From assembly GCF_026184235.1 (NCBI RefSeq), contig NZ_CP110806.1:4030001-4094000 (forward strand): DNA of 64,000 nucleotides, given 5' to 3'. This DNA comes from Cellulomonas sp. S1-8. GTDB taxonomy: Bacteria > Actinomycetota > Actinomycetes > Actinomycetales > Cellulomonadaceae. Of the stretch, positions 27,829 to 36,552 are shown piece after piece. The first letter of the stretch is position 1. Each line of letters starts with the position of its first letter. Below the pieces are notes generated by a model. That model made no database searches. It saw only the letters and a list, made by a program, of their open reading frames with translations, and was not told where the DNA came from. Made by a program: the position numbers and the translations under genes.

Positions 27829-29160
27829 ATGCGCGCGACGCCCCCGATGGGCTGGAACAGCTGGGACTGCTACGGCACCACGGTCACCGAGGCCGAGGTG
27901 CTGGCCAACGCCGCGTTCATGGCCGAGCACCTGCTGCCCTACGGCTGGGACACCGTGGTCGTCGACATCGACTGGTCCGACCCGACGGCCCGCTCGCACG
28001 GCTACAACGCCGACGCCCCGCTCGCGATGGACGCGCACGGCCGCCTGCTGCCGGACCCCGGGCGGTTCCCCAGCGCCGCCGACGGCGCCGGGTTCGGCCC
28101 GCTGGCCGCGCGCGTCCACGCCCTCGGCCTGCGCTTCGGCATCCACACGATGCGCGGCATCCCCCGCCGGGCCGTCGAGGCCGGCACCCCGGTGCTCGGG
28201 ACGGACGTGCGCGCGGCCGACGTCGCCGACCGGGCCAACGTCTGCGAGTGGAACCCCGACATGGTCGGGCTCGACCACACCCACCCCGGTGCGCAGGCGT
28301 ACTACGACTCGACGCTCGACCTGTACGCCGGCTGGGGCGTGGACTTCCTCAAGTCCGACGACATGCTCTGGCCGTACCAGGCGCAGGACATCGAGGCGTA
28401 CGCCCGCGCGATCGCCCGCACCGGCCGGGACATCGAGCTGAGCCTGTCCCCCGGCCGCGACCTGTCCCTCACGCGCCTGGCGCACCTGCGGGAGCACGCG
28501 ACGATGTGGCGCATCTGCGACGACCTGTGGGACGACTGGGACCAGGTCGTCGCCAACTTCGCGCGCTTCGCCCGCTGGGCGCCGCACGCGTCACCCGCCG
28601 GGTGGCCCGACGGGGACATGCTCCCGCTCGGCCGCATCGGCCTGCGCGCCGAGCGCGGCGAGCCCCGCGACGACCGCCTCACGCCCGCCGAGCGGGTGTC
28701 CCTCATGACGCTGTGGCTGATCGCCCGCTCCCCGCTCATGATCGGCGGGGACCTGCCCACGACCGACCCCGCGACGATCGCCCTGTTCACGCACGCCGAC
28801 GCGCTCGCCGTGCTGCGGTCGTCGGGCAACCGCGAGGTGTTCCGCGAGGGCGGGCTGGTGGTGTGGTCGGCGCAGGGCGACGGCGGGGAGCAGTACGTCG
28901 CGGTGTTCAACCTCGACGACGCCCCGCGGTCCGTCACGCTCGACGCCGCGGACACCGGGCTGCCCGCGGTGCTCGACGGCGAGCTGCGCGAGGTCTGGAC
29001 CGGGGAGGCCGTCGGGACGTTCCGGGCCCGGGCCGGGGACCCGGCCGCGCGCGGCGTGGCACCGGGCAGCACGGCCGTGCCGCTCACGCTCGCGCCGCAC
29101 GGCGCCGCGCTCCTGCGGCACGTCGCGGACCGGCCCGGCCGCGCCGACGGCCTACGCTGA
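27829..29160 (+). CDS. glycoside hydrolase family 27, alpha-galactosidase type
   Basis: A 443-residue retaining glycosidase. It starts ATPPMGWNSWDCYGTTV, the classic GH27 opening. The nucleophile is the first Asp of KSDDMLW (about residue 177), and the acid/base lies in MWRICDDLWDDW (about 231-232). A C-terminal beta-sandwich follows (about 345-440). In place of the usual YDNC the site reads SDDM, so the substrate specificity could differ from standard alpha-galactosidase (for example beta-L-arabinopyranoside in related enzymes). No signal peptide is present. GGAG precedes the ATG. It stands alone. Confidence 0.92.
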   Translation: MRATPPMGWNSWDCYGTTVTEAEVLANAAFMAEHLLPYGWDTVVVDIDWSDPTARSHGYNADAPLAMDAHGRLLPDPGRFPSAADGAGFGPLAARVHALGLRFGIHTMRGIPRRAVEAGTPVLGTDVRAADVADRANVCEWNPDMVGLDHTHPGAQAYYDSTLDLYAGWGVDFLKSDDMLWPYQAQDIEAYARAIARTGRDIELSLSPGRDLSLTRLAHLREHATMWRICDDLWDDWDQVVANFARFARWAPHASPAGWPDGDMLPLGRIGLRAERGEPRDDRLTPAERVSLMTLWLIARSPLMIGGDLPTTDPATIALFTHADALAVLRSSGNREVFREGGLVVWSAQGDGGEQYVAVFNLDDAPRSVTLDAADTGLPAVLDGELREVWTGEAVGTFRARAGDPAARGVAPGSTAVPLTLAPHGAALLRHVADRPGRADGLR

Positions 29161-29207
29161 GACCACCTCCGAGGGAAGGACGCCGAGCGGCGGTGCCGCT
29201 CGTCCCC

Positions 29208-30239
29208 ATGACGCAGACCCTGCTGGCCGTCGACGGCAACTCGCTCCTCCACCGGTCGTTCCACGCCCTGCTCGGGTCGCAGCTGCACACGCGCGACGGG
29301 CGCCCCACGTGGGCCGTCAAGGGTGCGCTGTCGCAGATCCTCGGGGCCGTGGACCGCGCGGGCGCCGACGCCGTCGTCATCGGGTTCGACGACGCGGGCA
29401 ACAACCACCGCAAGCTCACGCACCCGCACTACAAGGCGCACCGCACCGCCAAGCCGGACGACCTGGTCACGCAGCTCGCGCTCGCGGTCGACGTGTTCTG
29501 GTCCGCCGGTCTGCACGTCGTGATCCCGGACGGCCTCGAGGCCGACGACGTCCTGGCGACCGCCGCCGCGACCGCGACCGCCGCCGGGTGGCACACCGTG
29601 GTCTGCACGTCGGACCGGGACGCGTTCGCGCTGGTCAACGACACCACGTCCGTGCTGCGGATCATCAACGGCGGCGTCGAGGCCTCCCCCGTCCTGACCC
29701 CCGAGCGGCTGCGCCTCATGCTCGGCATCGACCCGTGGCAGTACCGCCAGTACGCGGCCATGCGCGGCGACGCGTCCGACAACCTCACGGGTATCCGCGG
29801 GATCGGCCCGAAGACGGGCGTCGCGCTGCTCGCCGCATTCGGGTCCGTCGAGGCCGCGTTCGCGGACGTCGACACCAACGAGGGCCGCCGCGTCGCCGAG
29901 GTCATCGGCAAGGCGTGCGTGACCAAGCTCGCGGACCCCGACGGGCGGGCGGCGTTCTGGCAGAACGTCGAGCTCATGACGATGCGCACCGACGTGGACC
30001 TGGGGATGGACCTGGGCGCCGGGTCAGGGCCCGGGGTGCTGCCGATCGACGCGCGGCAGGTGCACGACGCGCTCGCCGCGGTGGAGTTCGGCTCGCTGCA
30101 GTGGTTGGCGGCGCGGATGCTCACGTCGGGGACGGCGAACGAGGCCGTGCAGCCGGCGGTGACGGCGCCGGATCGCACCGCAGTGCTGGCGGCGGCGGCC
30201 CCGGTGGCGGCCGTCGAGGAGGAGCTCACGCTCTTCTGA
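29208..30239 (+). CDS. stand-alone 5'-3' exonuclease (Pol I N-terminal domain type)
   Basis: A 343-residue FEN-like nuclease. TLLAVDGNSLLHRSFHAL, DDAGNNHRK and DGLEADDVLATAA carry the acidic metal ligands, and the helix-hairpin-helix GIRGIGPKTGVALLAAFGS binds DNA. CTSDRDAFALV contains further Asp ligands. It lacks polymerase and 3'-5' domains, like the free-standing enzymes of other actinobacteria. An in-frame GTG at 29193 lies closer to the GGAAGGA site (12 bases) and could be the real start, adding five residues. Role: removal of RNA primers or flaps during replication and repair. Confidence 0.88.
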   Translation: MTQTLLAVDGNSLLHRSFHALLGSQLHTRDGRPTWAVKGALSQILGAVDRAGADAVVIGFDDAGNNHRKLTHPHYKAHRTAKPDDLVTQLALAVDVFWSAGLHVVIPDGLEADDVLATAAATATAAGWHTVVCTSDRDAFALVNDTTSVLRIINGGVEASPVLTPERLRLMLGIDPWQYRQYAAMRGDASDNLTGIRGIGPKTGVALLAAFGSVEAAFADVDTNEGRRVAEVIGKACVTKLADPDGRAAFWQNVELMTMRTDVDLGMDLGAGSGPGVLPIDARQVHDALAAVEFGSLQWLAARMLTSGTANEAVQPAVTAPDRTAVLAAAAPVAAVEEELTLF

Positions 30240-30255
30240 GCGACCGGAGCGACGG

Positions 30256-30273
30256 CGACTCAGCCCGGTCTCG
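30256..30273 (+). repeat. half of a dispersed inverted-repeat element
   Basis: The 18 bases CGACTCAGCCCGGTCTCG are identical to the right arm of the hairpin at 40466-40520. Here the complementary arm is missing, so it forms no stem. Confidence 0.7.
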
Positions 30274-30284
30274 CGGACGGCGAG

Positions 30285-30376
30285 TCCACAATCTGCGGAC
30301 GCTGTGCTCCACAATCTGCGGACGCTGTGCTCCATAATCTGCGGATGCTACGCTCTATATTCTGCGGAAGTTGCGA
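30285..30376 (+). repeat. four 23-bp direct repeats upstream of the DUF4143-type ATPase
   Basis: Units start at 30285, 30308, 30331 and 30354. The first two are identical and the last two diverge progressively, while all keep TCTGCGG. The array ends 24 bases before the ATG at 30401. The fourth copy contains TATATT (30356-30361), a good -10 box. This looks like a set of binding sites for a regulator, perhaps the gene product itself. Confidence 0.88.
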
Positions 30377-30400
30377 GAACTCGCAGGTCAGGAGCATGGC

Positions 30401-31651
30401 ATGGAGTACACACCCCGCGTCGCGGATGCGCAGCTCGCCGACGCCCTGCGCACTGCTGGGGCGGTCCTCGTCGAGGGCCCCAAGGCCTGCGGCAAGACGG
30501 AGACCGCGAAGCGGGTCGCCGCGACGGTGACGTACCTCGACACCGACTCCCAGGCGCGGGCCGCGATCGACATCGACCCCGAGCTGGTGCTGCAGGGACC
30601 CTCCCCGCACCTGCTCGACGAGTGGCAGGAGTACCCGCAGCTCTGGAACCACGTCCGTCGCGCCGTCGATGCGGCGGGCGAGCCCGGCCAGTTCGTCCTC
30701 ACCGGTTCGTCCGTGCCCACCGACGACGTGCGCCGGCACTCGGGCGCCGGACGGTTCGCCCGGCTGCGGATGCGCCCCCTGTCCCTGTACGAGGCGGGCC
30801 ACTCCACCGGCGGGGTGTCGCTCGCGGCGCTCCTGCACGGCGAGCCGGCACGGTCGCCCGCCGCCGACCTCCCGGTACCGCGCCTTGCCGAGCTCGCCGT
30901 CGCGGGCGGGTGGCCCGCGCGCCAGGGTGCGCGCGTCCAGGAGGCCGCGGCCTACGTCCGCGAGTACGTCGCATTCACCTGCGAGGTCGACGTGCCGCGG
31001 ATCGGCGGACCCCGACGGGACCCTGCCCGGGTACGGCGACTGATGATGTCACTCGCCCGCAACGTGGCGACCGAGGCCCCGATCGCGACGCTGTCCGCCG
31101 ACACCGCCGGGAAAGACGCGGCCATCGACCGCGAGACCGTCGCCGACTACCTCGACGTCCTCGGGAATCTCCTGCTCGTCGAGGACCAGCCGCCGTGGGC
31201 ACCGCACCTGCGCTCGTCGTCCGTGCTCCGCAAGTCCGCGAAACGCCACTTCACCGACCCGTCCATCGCCCTCGCCGCACTCGGGGCAGGCCCGGAACGA
31301 CTCCTCGCGGACCTCAACTACTTCGGCTTCGTCTTCGAGTCCCTCGTGGTGCGCGATCTGCGCGTCCTGTCCGGCCCGCTGCACGGCGAGGTGCTGCACT
31401 ACCGAGACAGCTCCGGGCTCGAGGTCGACGCGATCGTCGTGCTGCCCGACGGCACGTGGGGCGCGTTCGAGGTCAAGCTCGGCGCCGGTCACGTGGAGAG
31501 CGCCGCCGCATCGCTGCGCAAGTTCGCCGCGACCGTCGACCAACGGAAGTCGGGGCCACCCGCGGTGCTGGGTGTCATCACGCCGGGTGGGTACGGGTAC
31601 CGGCGTGAGGACGGGGTCGACGTGGTGCCGTTGGCGGCGCTGGGGCCGTGA
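30401..31651 (+). CDS. AAA-type ATPase with DUF4143 C-terminal domain
   Basis: A 416-residue cytoplasmic protein of the AAA/DUF4143 family. Walker A is GPKACGKT (26-33), Walker B LLDEWQ (71-76), and the sensor-like strand FVLTGSS is at about 98-104. The C-terminal domain has GLEVDAIVVLPDGTWGAFEVK, whose Asp and ExK pattern resembles PD-(D/E)xK nuclease-like folds. Members are common, variable accessory genes of unknown role. AGGAG six bases upstream fixes the ATG at 30401. A set of four 23-base repeats precedes it. Confidence 0.9.
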   Translation: MEYTPRVADAQLADALRTAGAVLVEGPKACGKTETAKRVAATVTYLDTDSQARAAIDIDPELVLQGPSPHLLDEWQEYPQLWNHVRRAVDAAGEPGQFVLTGSSVPTDDVRRHSGAGRFARLRMRPLSLYEAGHSTGGVSLAALLHGEPARSPAADLPVPRLAELAVAGGWPARQGARVQEAAAYVREYVAFTCEVDVPRIGGPRRDPARVRRLMMSLARNVATEAPIATLSADTAGKDAAIDRETVADYLDVLGNLLLVEDQPPWAPHLRSSSVLRKSAKRHFTDPSIALAALGAGPERLLADLNYFGFVFESLVVRDLRVLSGPLHGEVLHYRDSSGLEVDAIVVLPDGTWGAFEVKLGAGHVESAAASLRKFAATVDQRKSGPPAVLGVITPGGYGYRREDGVDVVPLAALGP

Positions 31652-31663
31652 CTCCAGCGGACC

Positions 31664-32629
31664 TCAGTTCGCCTCGCACTTCCCCCGGCGCCAGTACCCC
31701 ATGAACGCGACGGCCTTGCGGTCGACGCCGCACTCGCTGACCAGGTGGCGGCGCAGGGTCTTGATGACGCCGGCCTCGCCTGCGAGCCACGCGTACAGGT
31801 GGGCCTCGGCCGTGAGCGCGGCGCCGGTCGTGTAGTCGATCGGCACCTCCCACAGCATGTCGTGGTCGACGTCGACGTCCTCGAGCTGGACGTCGGGGGT
31901 CGGTGCCTGACCCGGCAGCAGGCGCGCGCACGCGGCCTGGACGGCCGGGACGAGCAGGTCGCCGTGGGCGCGGCCGTCGCGGCCGAGCCAATGCACGCGC
32001 ACGCCGTCAGGGGCGTCGAGCGGGAGGCGGTCGTCGGACCAGGGCATCTCGATGAGGACCTCGCCGCGGGCGTCGCGCGGCAGGCGCTCGACGATGCCGG
32101 CGATGGCGGGCAGCGCGGTCTCGTCGCCCGCGATGAGCAGGCGGTCCGTGCGGGCCGGCGGGACGAAGTCGACGCCGCCGTGCGGGCCGTGGTGGTCGGC
32201 GTTGGGGCCCATGACGACCAGGTCGTCGCCGACCTGCGCGGTCGTCGCCCAGCGCGACGCGGGGCCGGTGTCGCCGTGCAGGACGATGTCGACGTCGAGC
32301 TCGCGGGGCGTGGGGCGCACGCCGCGGGCCGTGTAGGTGCGCATGGGGTGGCGGCGGTCGTCGGGCAGCGCGCGCCACGAGCCGTACCAGTCGCCGGTGC
32401 GGCCCATGTCGATGAGCTCGGTGTACGGCGAGCCGTGGACGGGCAGGAAGAACTTGATGCGCTGGTCGAACCCGTTGTCCGCGAAGCGGTCCAGGTCGTG
32501 ACCCGTGAACGTCACGCGCAGGACGCTGGGGCAGAGCCGCTGCAGCGCGGCGACCTGCACGTGGAACATGCGGAACGGGGACGCCGCGGGTGCGGACGTC
32601 TCGACGGTCGTCGTGCTCTGCTCGGTCAC
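31664..32629 (-). CDS. siderophore-interacting protein (FAD-binding, ViuB-like ferric reductase)
   Basis: A 321-residue SIP-family enzyme that reduces ferric siderophores to release iron. The FAD-binding domain (about 20-140) includes DQRIKFFLPV and PMRTYTARGVRPTPRELDVDIVLHG, the RxYT flavin motif. The C-terminal NAD(P)-binding half (about 150-320) has LLIAGDETALPAIAGIVERLP and AWLAGEAGVIKTLRRHL. The GTG start lies 11 bases from a near-consensus iron box, so expression should rise in iron shortage through a DtxR/IdeR repressor. Confidence 0.93.
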   Translation of the reverse strand: MTEQSTTTVETSAPAASPFRMFHVQVAALQRLCPSVLRVTFTGHDLDRFADNGFDQRIKFFLPVHGSPYTELIDMGRTGDWYGSWRALPDDRRHPMRTYTARGVRPTPRELDVDIVLHGDTGPASRWATTAQVGDDLVVMGPNADHHGPHGGVDFVPPARTDRLLIAGDETALPAIAGIVERLPRDARGEVLIEMPWSDDRLPLDAPDGVRVHWLGRDGRAHGDLLVPAVQAACARLLPGQAPTPDVQLEDVDVDHDMLWEVPIDYTTGAALTAEAHLYAWLAGEAGVIKTLRRHLVSECGVDRKAVAFMGYWRRGKCEAN

Positions 32630-32639
32630 GGCGTCAGCA

Positions 32640-32658
32640 TAAGGTGAGGCTTACCTGA
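32640..32658 (-). promoter_or_regulatory. DtxR/IdeR iron box
   Basis: TAAGGTGAGGCTTACCTGA matches the actinobacterial iron-box consensus (TTAGGTTAGGCTAACCTAA) at 15 of 19 positions by eye. It lies just upstream of the siderophore-interacting gene. Confidence 0.8.
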
Positions 32659-32679
32659 TTCCGCAACCCCCTGGGCGCG

Positions 32680-33978
32680 TCAGGTGGCACACACTCCCGG
32701 CAGCACCTCGTCGCCGAGCGGGTCGACACCCGCGCCGGACCCTGCGCCCGACCCGGCGTCCGCCCCCGGTGCCGGGTCCGGCGGCGACTCGCCCTCGCCC
32801 GCCGGGGGCGTCCGCTCGGCCCCGTGGCCGGGCTCCCCCGTCCCGCCCGCGCCCGGGTCAGGCTCACCCGTCGTTGCGGGGGGCGGCACCAGCGCCGCGG
32901 GCGGCGTGTCCGACGCCAGCCGCTGCCAGATCTCGTCGGCGGCGGACGTCCACTCGACGCGGTTCTTGTCGCTCGCGGCGGTGGCCACGGGCACGTCCGT
33001 GAACACGACGCGCGAGCGGTCCAGCCCTCGCAGCGAGTACCCGAACGCGGCGAGCCGCACCGGGTCCGCGAGCAGCGGGTCCGCCCGGAGCGCCCCCAGC
33101 GTCGCGCGCGCGACGCCGTACAGCTCGTCGGCGTCCCCGAGGACGTCCTTGCCGAGCAGCTCGCGCACCGCGGCCTGCACGAACGCCTGCTGCCGGGTGA
33201 TCCGCGTCAGGTCGCTGCCCAGCTCCAGGCCCATGCCGGTGCCGTGCCGCGCCCGCAGGAACCCGATGGCCTGCCACCCGTCGAGCCGCTGCTCACCCGC
33301 CGGCAGGTGCAGGTCGCCGTAGTCGGGGTCCTCGTCGACGGGCTCCGGCAGGCACATCCGCACGCCGTCGAGCGCGTCGACGACGTCGATCACACCCGTC
33401 ATCCGCACCACCAGGTGGTGCGTCACCGTCACGCCCGTCAGCGCCTGGACGGTCCCGATGGTGCAGGCGGCGGCATGGTCGACGTCCTGCTCGGCACCGG
33501 CGCCGATCGAGAACGCCTCGTTGAACATCGTGGACCGCGGTCGCGACGTGCCGCCGTCCGGCAGCAGGCACTCCGGCACGTCGACCAGCGAGTCGCGCGG
33601 GATCGACACGACCTCCGCCCACGACCGGTCCCCCGCCACGTGCACGAGCATCGTGGAGTCGGACCGCATGCCGTCGGCGGCGCCGGCGAGCGCCGCGTTC
33701 TCGGCGTCGCGCAGGTCGGTGCCCATGACGAGGATGTTCATCGCGGCGCCCGCGAACGGGTCGTCGGGCGCGTGCGTGGTGGCTACGGGCTCCGGCGTGG
33801 CGAGCACCAGGCTGCCGGCGTCGCTGACGTCCAGCTGCGACCGCAGGTCCAGGTAGACGGCCCCGGCGACCGACGCGAACGTCACGACCACCGCGGTCAG
33901 GACGAGCGCGGGCCCGCGCGCGGCGGTCACCGGCACCCGCGCGTGGCGGGGGCCTGCCCGGTCGTCGTCGGTGCTCAC
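32680..33978 (-). CDS. LytR-CpsA-Psr (LCP) family protein
   Basis: A 432-residue membrane-anchored protein. One hydrophobic helix lies near 22-42 (ALVLTAVVVTFASVAGAVYL). The LCP domain (about 80-300) has MNILVMGTDLR, GMRSDSTMLVHVAGDRSWAEVVSIPRDS (with the conserved Asp and Arg residues), FNEAFSIGG-like sequence and FLRARHGTGMGLELGSDLTRITRQQ. It attaches phospho-linked polymers to peptidoglycan. The C-terminal 70 residues are a Gly/Pro-rich, low-complexity tail. The GTG start at 33978 has a weak ribosome site, so a start a few codons upstream is possible. Confidence 0.9.
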   Translation of the reverse strand: MSTDDDRAGPRHARVPVTAARGPALVLTAVVVTFASVAGAVYLDLRSQLDVSDAGSLVLATPEPVATTHAPDDPFAGAAMNILVMGTDLRDAENAALAGAADGMRSDSTMLVHVAGDRSWAEVVSIPRDSLVDVPECLLPDGGTSRPRSTMFNEAFSIGAGAEQDVDHAAACTIGTVQALTGVTVTHHLVVRMTGVIDVVDALDGVRMCLPEPVDEDPDYGDLHLPAGEQRLDGWQAIGFLRARHGTGMGLELGSDLTRITRQQAFVQAAVRELLGKDVLGDADELYGVARATLGALRADPLLADPVRLAAFGYSLRGLDRSRVVFTDVPVATAASDKNRVEWTSAADEIWQRLASDTPPAALVPPPATTGEPDPGAGGTGEPGHGAERTPPAGEGESPPDPAPGADAGSGAGSGAGVDPLGDEVLPGVCAT

Positions 33979-34061
33979 GCTCGTGACGCTAGGGCTCCGG
34001 TCGGGGTGCGCGGGGCCGGTCGTGGGGCGGGTGCGTGAAGGTCTCGCGGAGGGCGGATGTG

Positions 34062-35066
34062 TCAGTCGCTCGGCGCCGCCGCGCGCAGCCGCTCCAGCAG
34101 CGGGCCGGCGGCCTCGTCGAGGAACCTCTGCTGCAGCGCGTCGCCCACCTGCACGACCGCGACGTCCGTGAAGCCCGCCTCCCAGTAGGCGCTGACGGCC
34201 TCCACGATCGCGTCGAGGTCCGGCCCGCACGGGATCGCCTCGGCGACGTCCTCGGGGCGCACGAACTGGCTGGCGGCGTCGAACGCCTCCGTGGTCGGCA
34301 GGTCGGCGTTGACCTTCCACCCGCCGCCGAACCACCGGAACTGCTCGTGCGCACGCGCGACGGCCTCGTCGCGGTCCGGACCCCACGAGATCGGGAGCTG
34401 CCCGATCTTTCGCGACGGCCCGATCGCCTTGATCGCCGGCTCCAGGCCCTCGCGCGCCTCGTCCCACCGCCGCACCAGGTCCGCGTCCGGCTCGACGGCG
34501 ACCAGGTGGTCGGCCAGGCCGGAGAACCGCACCACGGACTGTGCGCCGGACACCGCGACGGCGATCGGCACGGGCACCTCCGGGATGTCCCAGAGCTTCG
34601 CGGAGTCGACGCGGAAGTGCGCGCCGTCGTAGGTGACGCGGTCGCCCGTGAGGAGCGCGTGGATGATCTCCAGCGCCTCCTCCAGCATGTCGTGCCGCTC
34701 GCCCACGGCCGGCCAGCGCTCGCCGACGACGTGCTCGTTGAGGTTCTCGCCCGAGCCGATCCCGAGCGTGAACCGGTCCTGCGAGAGCAGCGCCATCGTC
34801 GACGCCTTCTGCGCGACGACCGCCGGGTGGTACCGGATGGTCGGGCAGGTCACGTACGTCATGAGCTGGAGGTGCTCCGTCGCCTGCGCGACCGCACCGA
34901 GCACGCTCCACGCGTACGGCGAGTGGCCCTGCTCGTCGAGCCACGGGAAGAAGTGGTCCGACGACACGGCGAAGTCGAAGCCCAGCCGGTCGGCGTGCTG
35001 CGCGTACCGGACGAGCTCGCGGGGGCCGGACTGCTCGGTCATGAGGGTGTACCCGAATCGCGTCAC
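34062..35066 (-). CDS. LLM-class (F420-dependent) oxidoreductase
   Basis: A 334-residue (beta/alpha)8 luciferase-like flavin enzyme of the F420-dependent glucose-6-phosphate dehydrogenase-like branch. Features are GYTLMTEQSGPRELVRYAQHADRLGFDF, the ligand region SSDHFFPWLDEQGHSPYAW and GIGSGENLNEHVVG. F420 use is inferred from the family. The GTG start at 35066 fits the usual family N-terminus (MTRFGYTLM). The physiological substrate is not visible. Confidence 0.87.
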   Translation of the reverse strand: MTRFGYTLMTEQSGPRELVRYAQHADRLGFDFAVSSDHFFPWLDEQGHSPYAWSVLGAVAQATEHLQLMTYVTCPTIRYHPAVVAQKASTMALLSQDRFTLGIGSGENLNEHVVGERWPAVGERHDMLEEALEIIHALLTGDRVTYDGAHFRVDSAKLWDIPEVPVPIAVAVSGAQSVVRFSGLADHLVAVEPDADLVRRWDEAREGLEPAIKAIGPSRKIGQLPISWGPDRDEAVARAHEQFRWFGGGWKVNADLPTTEAFDAASQFVRPEDVAEAIPCGPDLDAIVEAVSAYWEAGFTDVAVVQVGDALQQRFLDEAAGPLLERLRAAAPSD

Positions 35067-35106
35067 CCCCCGAGCCTCACCCCGCGCCGCGGATCCGGCA
35101 TCCGGA

Positions 35107-35122
35107 GGCCGGCGTGCCGGCC
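35107..35122 (-). terminator. GC hairpin after the VIT1-type gene
   Basis: GGCCGG (35107-35112) pairs with CCGGCC (35117-35122) around a four-base loop, just beyond the stop of the transporter gene at 35127. It is short and has no T-run, so confidence is modest. Confidence 0.4.
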
Positions 35123-35126
35123 GCCG

Positions 35127-36362
35127 TCAGACCGCCGACGTGCCGAACGCGAGCCCCAGCAGGTACGTCACCGCGGCGGCGCCGAACCCGATGCCGAGCT
35201 GCCGCAGCGCCCGGCGCCCCGGCGACGCCCCGGACAGCAACCCGACGACCGACCCCGTCCCCAGCAGCGCGACGCCCACGAGCCCGGCCGACCACGCGAC
35301 GGCCGTCACGCCCGACGCCCCCAGCAGGTACGGCAGGACGGGGACCAGCGCGCCGGAGGCGAAGAAGCAGAAGCTCGCGACCGCCGCCCCCCACGCCGTG
35401 CCGACGGACTCGTGCTCGTCGCGCTCGGGCGCCGGGCGGCGGTCGGCCGGCGGGTCGTCGACGCCGTCGACCGCGATCCCGTCGGCCGGCCCGTCGCCCG
35501 GCCCGTCGCCCGGCCGTGCGGGCAGCGTCGTCGACGTCCGCAGCAGGGAGGCGTCGAGCGCCTGCTGCGCGTCGTACTGCGCGAGGGACGCCAGCACGAC
35601 GTCGGCGCGCGCGTGCGCGTCGGCGGCGCTCATGCCGCGCGCCCGGTAGACCAGCGCGAGCTCGTTGCCGGACACGTCGAGGTGGGTGAGCGCGGTCGCC
35701 GCGTCGGCGTCGGGCCGCGACGCCTCCAGCAGCTCGCGCTGCGAGCGCACCGACACGTACTCCCCGGCCCCCATCGACAGCGCCCCCGCGAGCAGCCCGG
35801 CGAGCCCCGTGAGCAGCACCGTGCCCGTCGCGACGCCGCTCGCACCGATGCCCAGGACGAGCGCCAGGTTCGACACGAGCCCGTCGTTCGCGCCGAACAC
35901 GGCCGCGCGGAACGTCCCGGAGATCTGCTGCCGCCCGCGCATCGCCAGGCCGCGGACGACCTCCTCGTGGATCTGCTCGTCGGCGGCCATGCGCGCCGTC
36001 GCCTCGGCGTCCTGCCCGTACACCGACCGCGCCTCGGCGCGCTGCGCGAGCGCGTACACCCACACCGACCCGAAGCGGCGGGCGAACCAGCCGAGCAGCC
36101 GCGTGCGCCAGTCCCCGCGCAGCGGCTTGCCCGCGTCGTCGCCGAGCAGGTCCAGCCAGTGCGCCTCGTGCCGCCGCTCGGCCTCCGCGAGCGCGAGCAG
36201 GATCTCGCGCTCCTCGCCCGTGCGACGCGACGCGAGGTCCCGGTAGACGGCCGCCTCGGCACGCTCGTCGGCCAGGTTGCGGCGCCAGCGGCGCACCTGC
36301 GCGGCCGTGGGCGGCGCGTTCGCGGCGGGTGCGCCCGGCGCGGCGGGGACGGGGGTGGGCAT
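35127..36362 (-). CDS. VIT1/CCC1-family transporter with N-terminal ferritin-like domain
   Basis: A 411-residue protein. The N-terminal 135 residues are a helical ferritin- or rubrerythrin-like domain with repeated acidic/His metal ligands (DERAEAAVYRDLAS, ALAEAERRHEAHW, AADEQIHEEVVRGL). The membrane part follows: GTFRAAVFGANDGLVSNLALVLG, GLLAGALSMGAGEYVSVRSQ and helices near the C-terminus. Members move Fe2+ or Mn2+ out of the cytosol, and the ferritin-like part probably senses or hands over the metal. No iron box was seen upstream, unlike the siderophore gene at 32629. Confidence 0.9.
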   Translation of the reverse strand: MPTPVPAAPGAPAANAPPTAAQVRRWRRNLADERAEAAVYRDLASRRTGEEREILLALAEAERRHEAHWLDLLGDDAGKPLRGDWRTRLLGWFARRFGSVWVYALAQRAEARSVYGQDAEATARMAADEQIHEEVVRGLAMRGRQQISGTFRAAVFGANDGLVSNLALVLGIGASGVATGTVLLTGLAGLLAGALSMGAGEYVSVRSQRELLEASRPDADAATALTHLDVSGNELALVYRARGMSAADAHARADVVLASLAQYDAQQALDASLLRTSTTLPARPGDGPGDGPADGIAVDGVDDPPADRRPAPERDEHESVGTAWGAAVASFCFFASGALVPVLPYLLGASGVTAVAWSAGLVGVALLGTGSVVGLLSGASPGRRALRQLGIGFGAAAVTYLLGLAFGTSAV

Positions 36363-36552
36363 GCGGCTCCGATGCGACGACGGGGAGGGGTGCAGCCGAA
36401 CGCTAGAGGGCGGCGCGAGGTTGCGATAACGGGCGGCGCGGGAGTGCCGACGGCCCGCGCCGCACGTTTCGGGCGTCCGAACCGCGGGACGCCGACGGCT
36501 TCACCCGCGCGGCGCGAGCACACGGGGCGTCGGGCACCAGATACTGGCGGAC

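Noticed and set aside
30285..30376. CRISPR array
   Set aside because: The repeats are contiguous 23-base units without unique spacers, and no cas gene is present.
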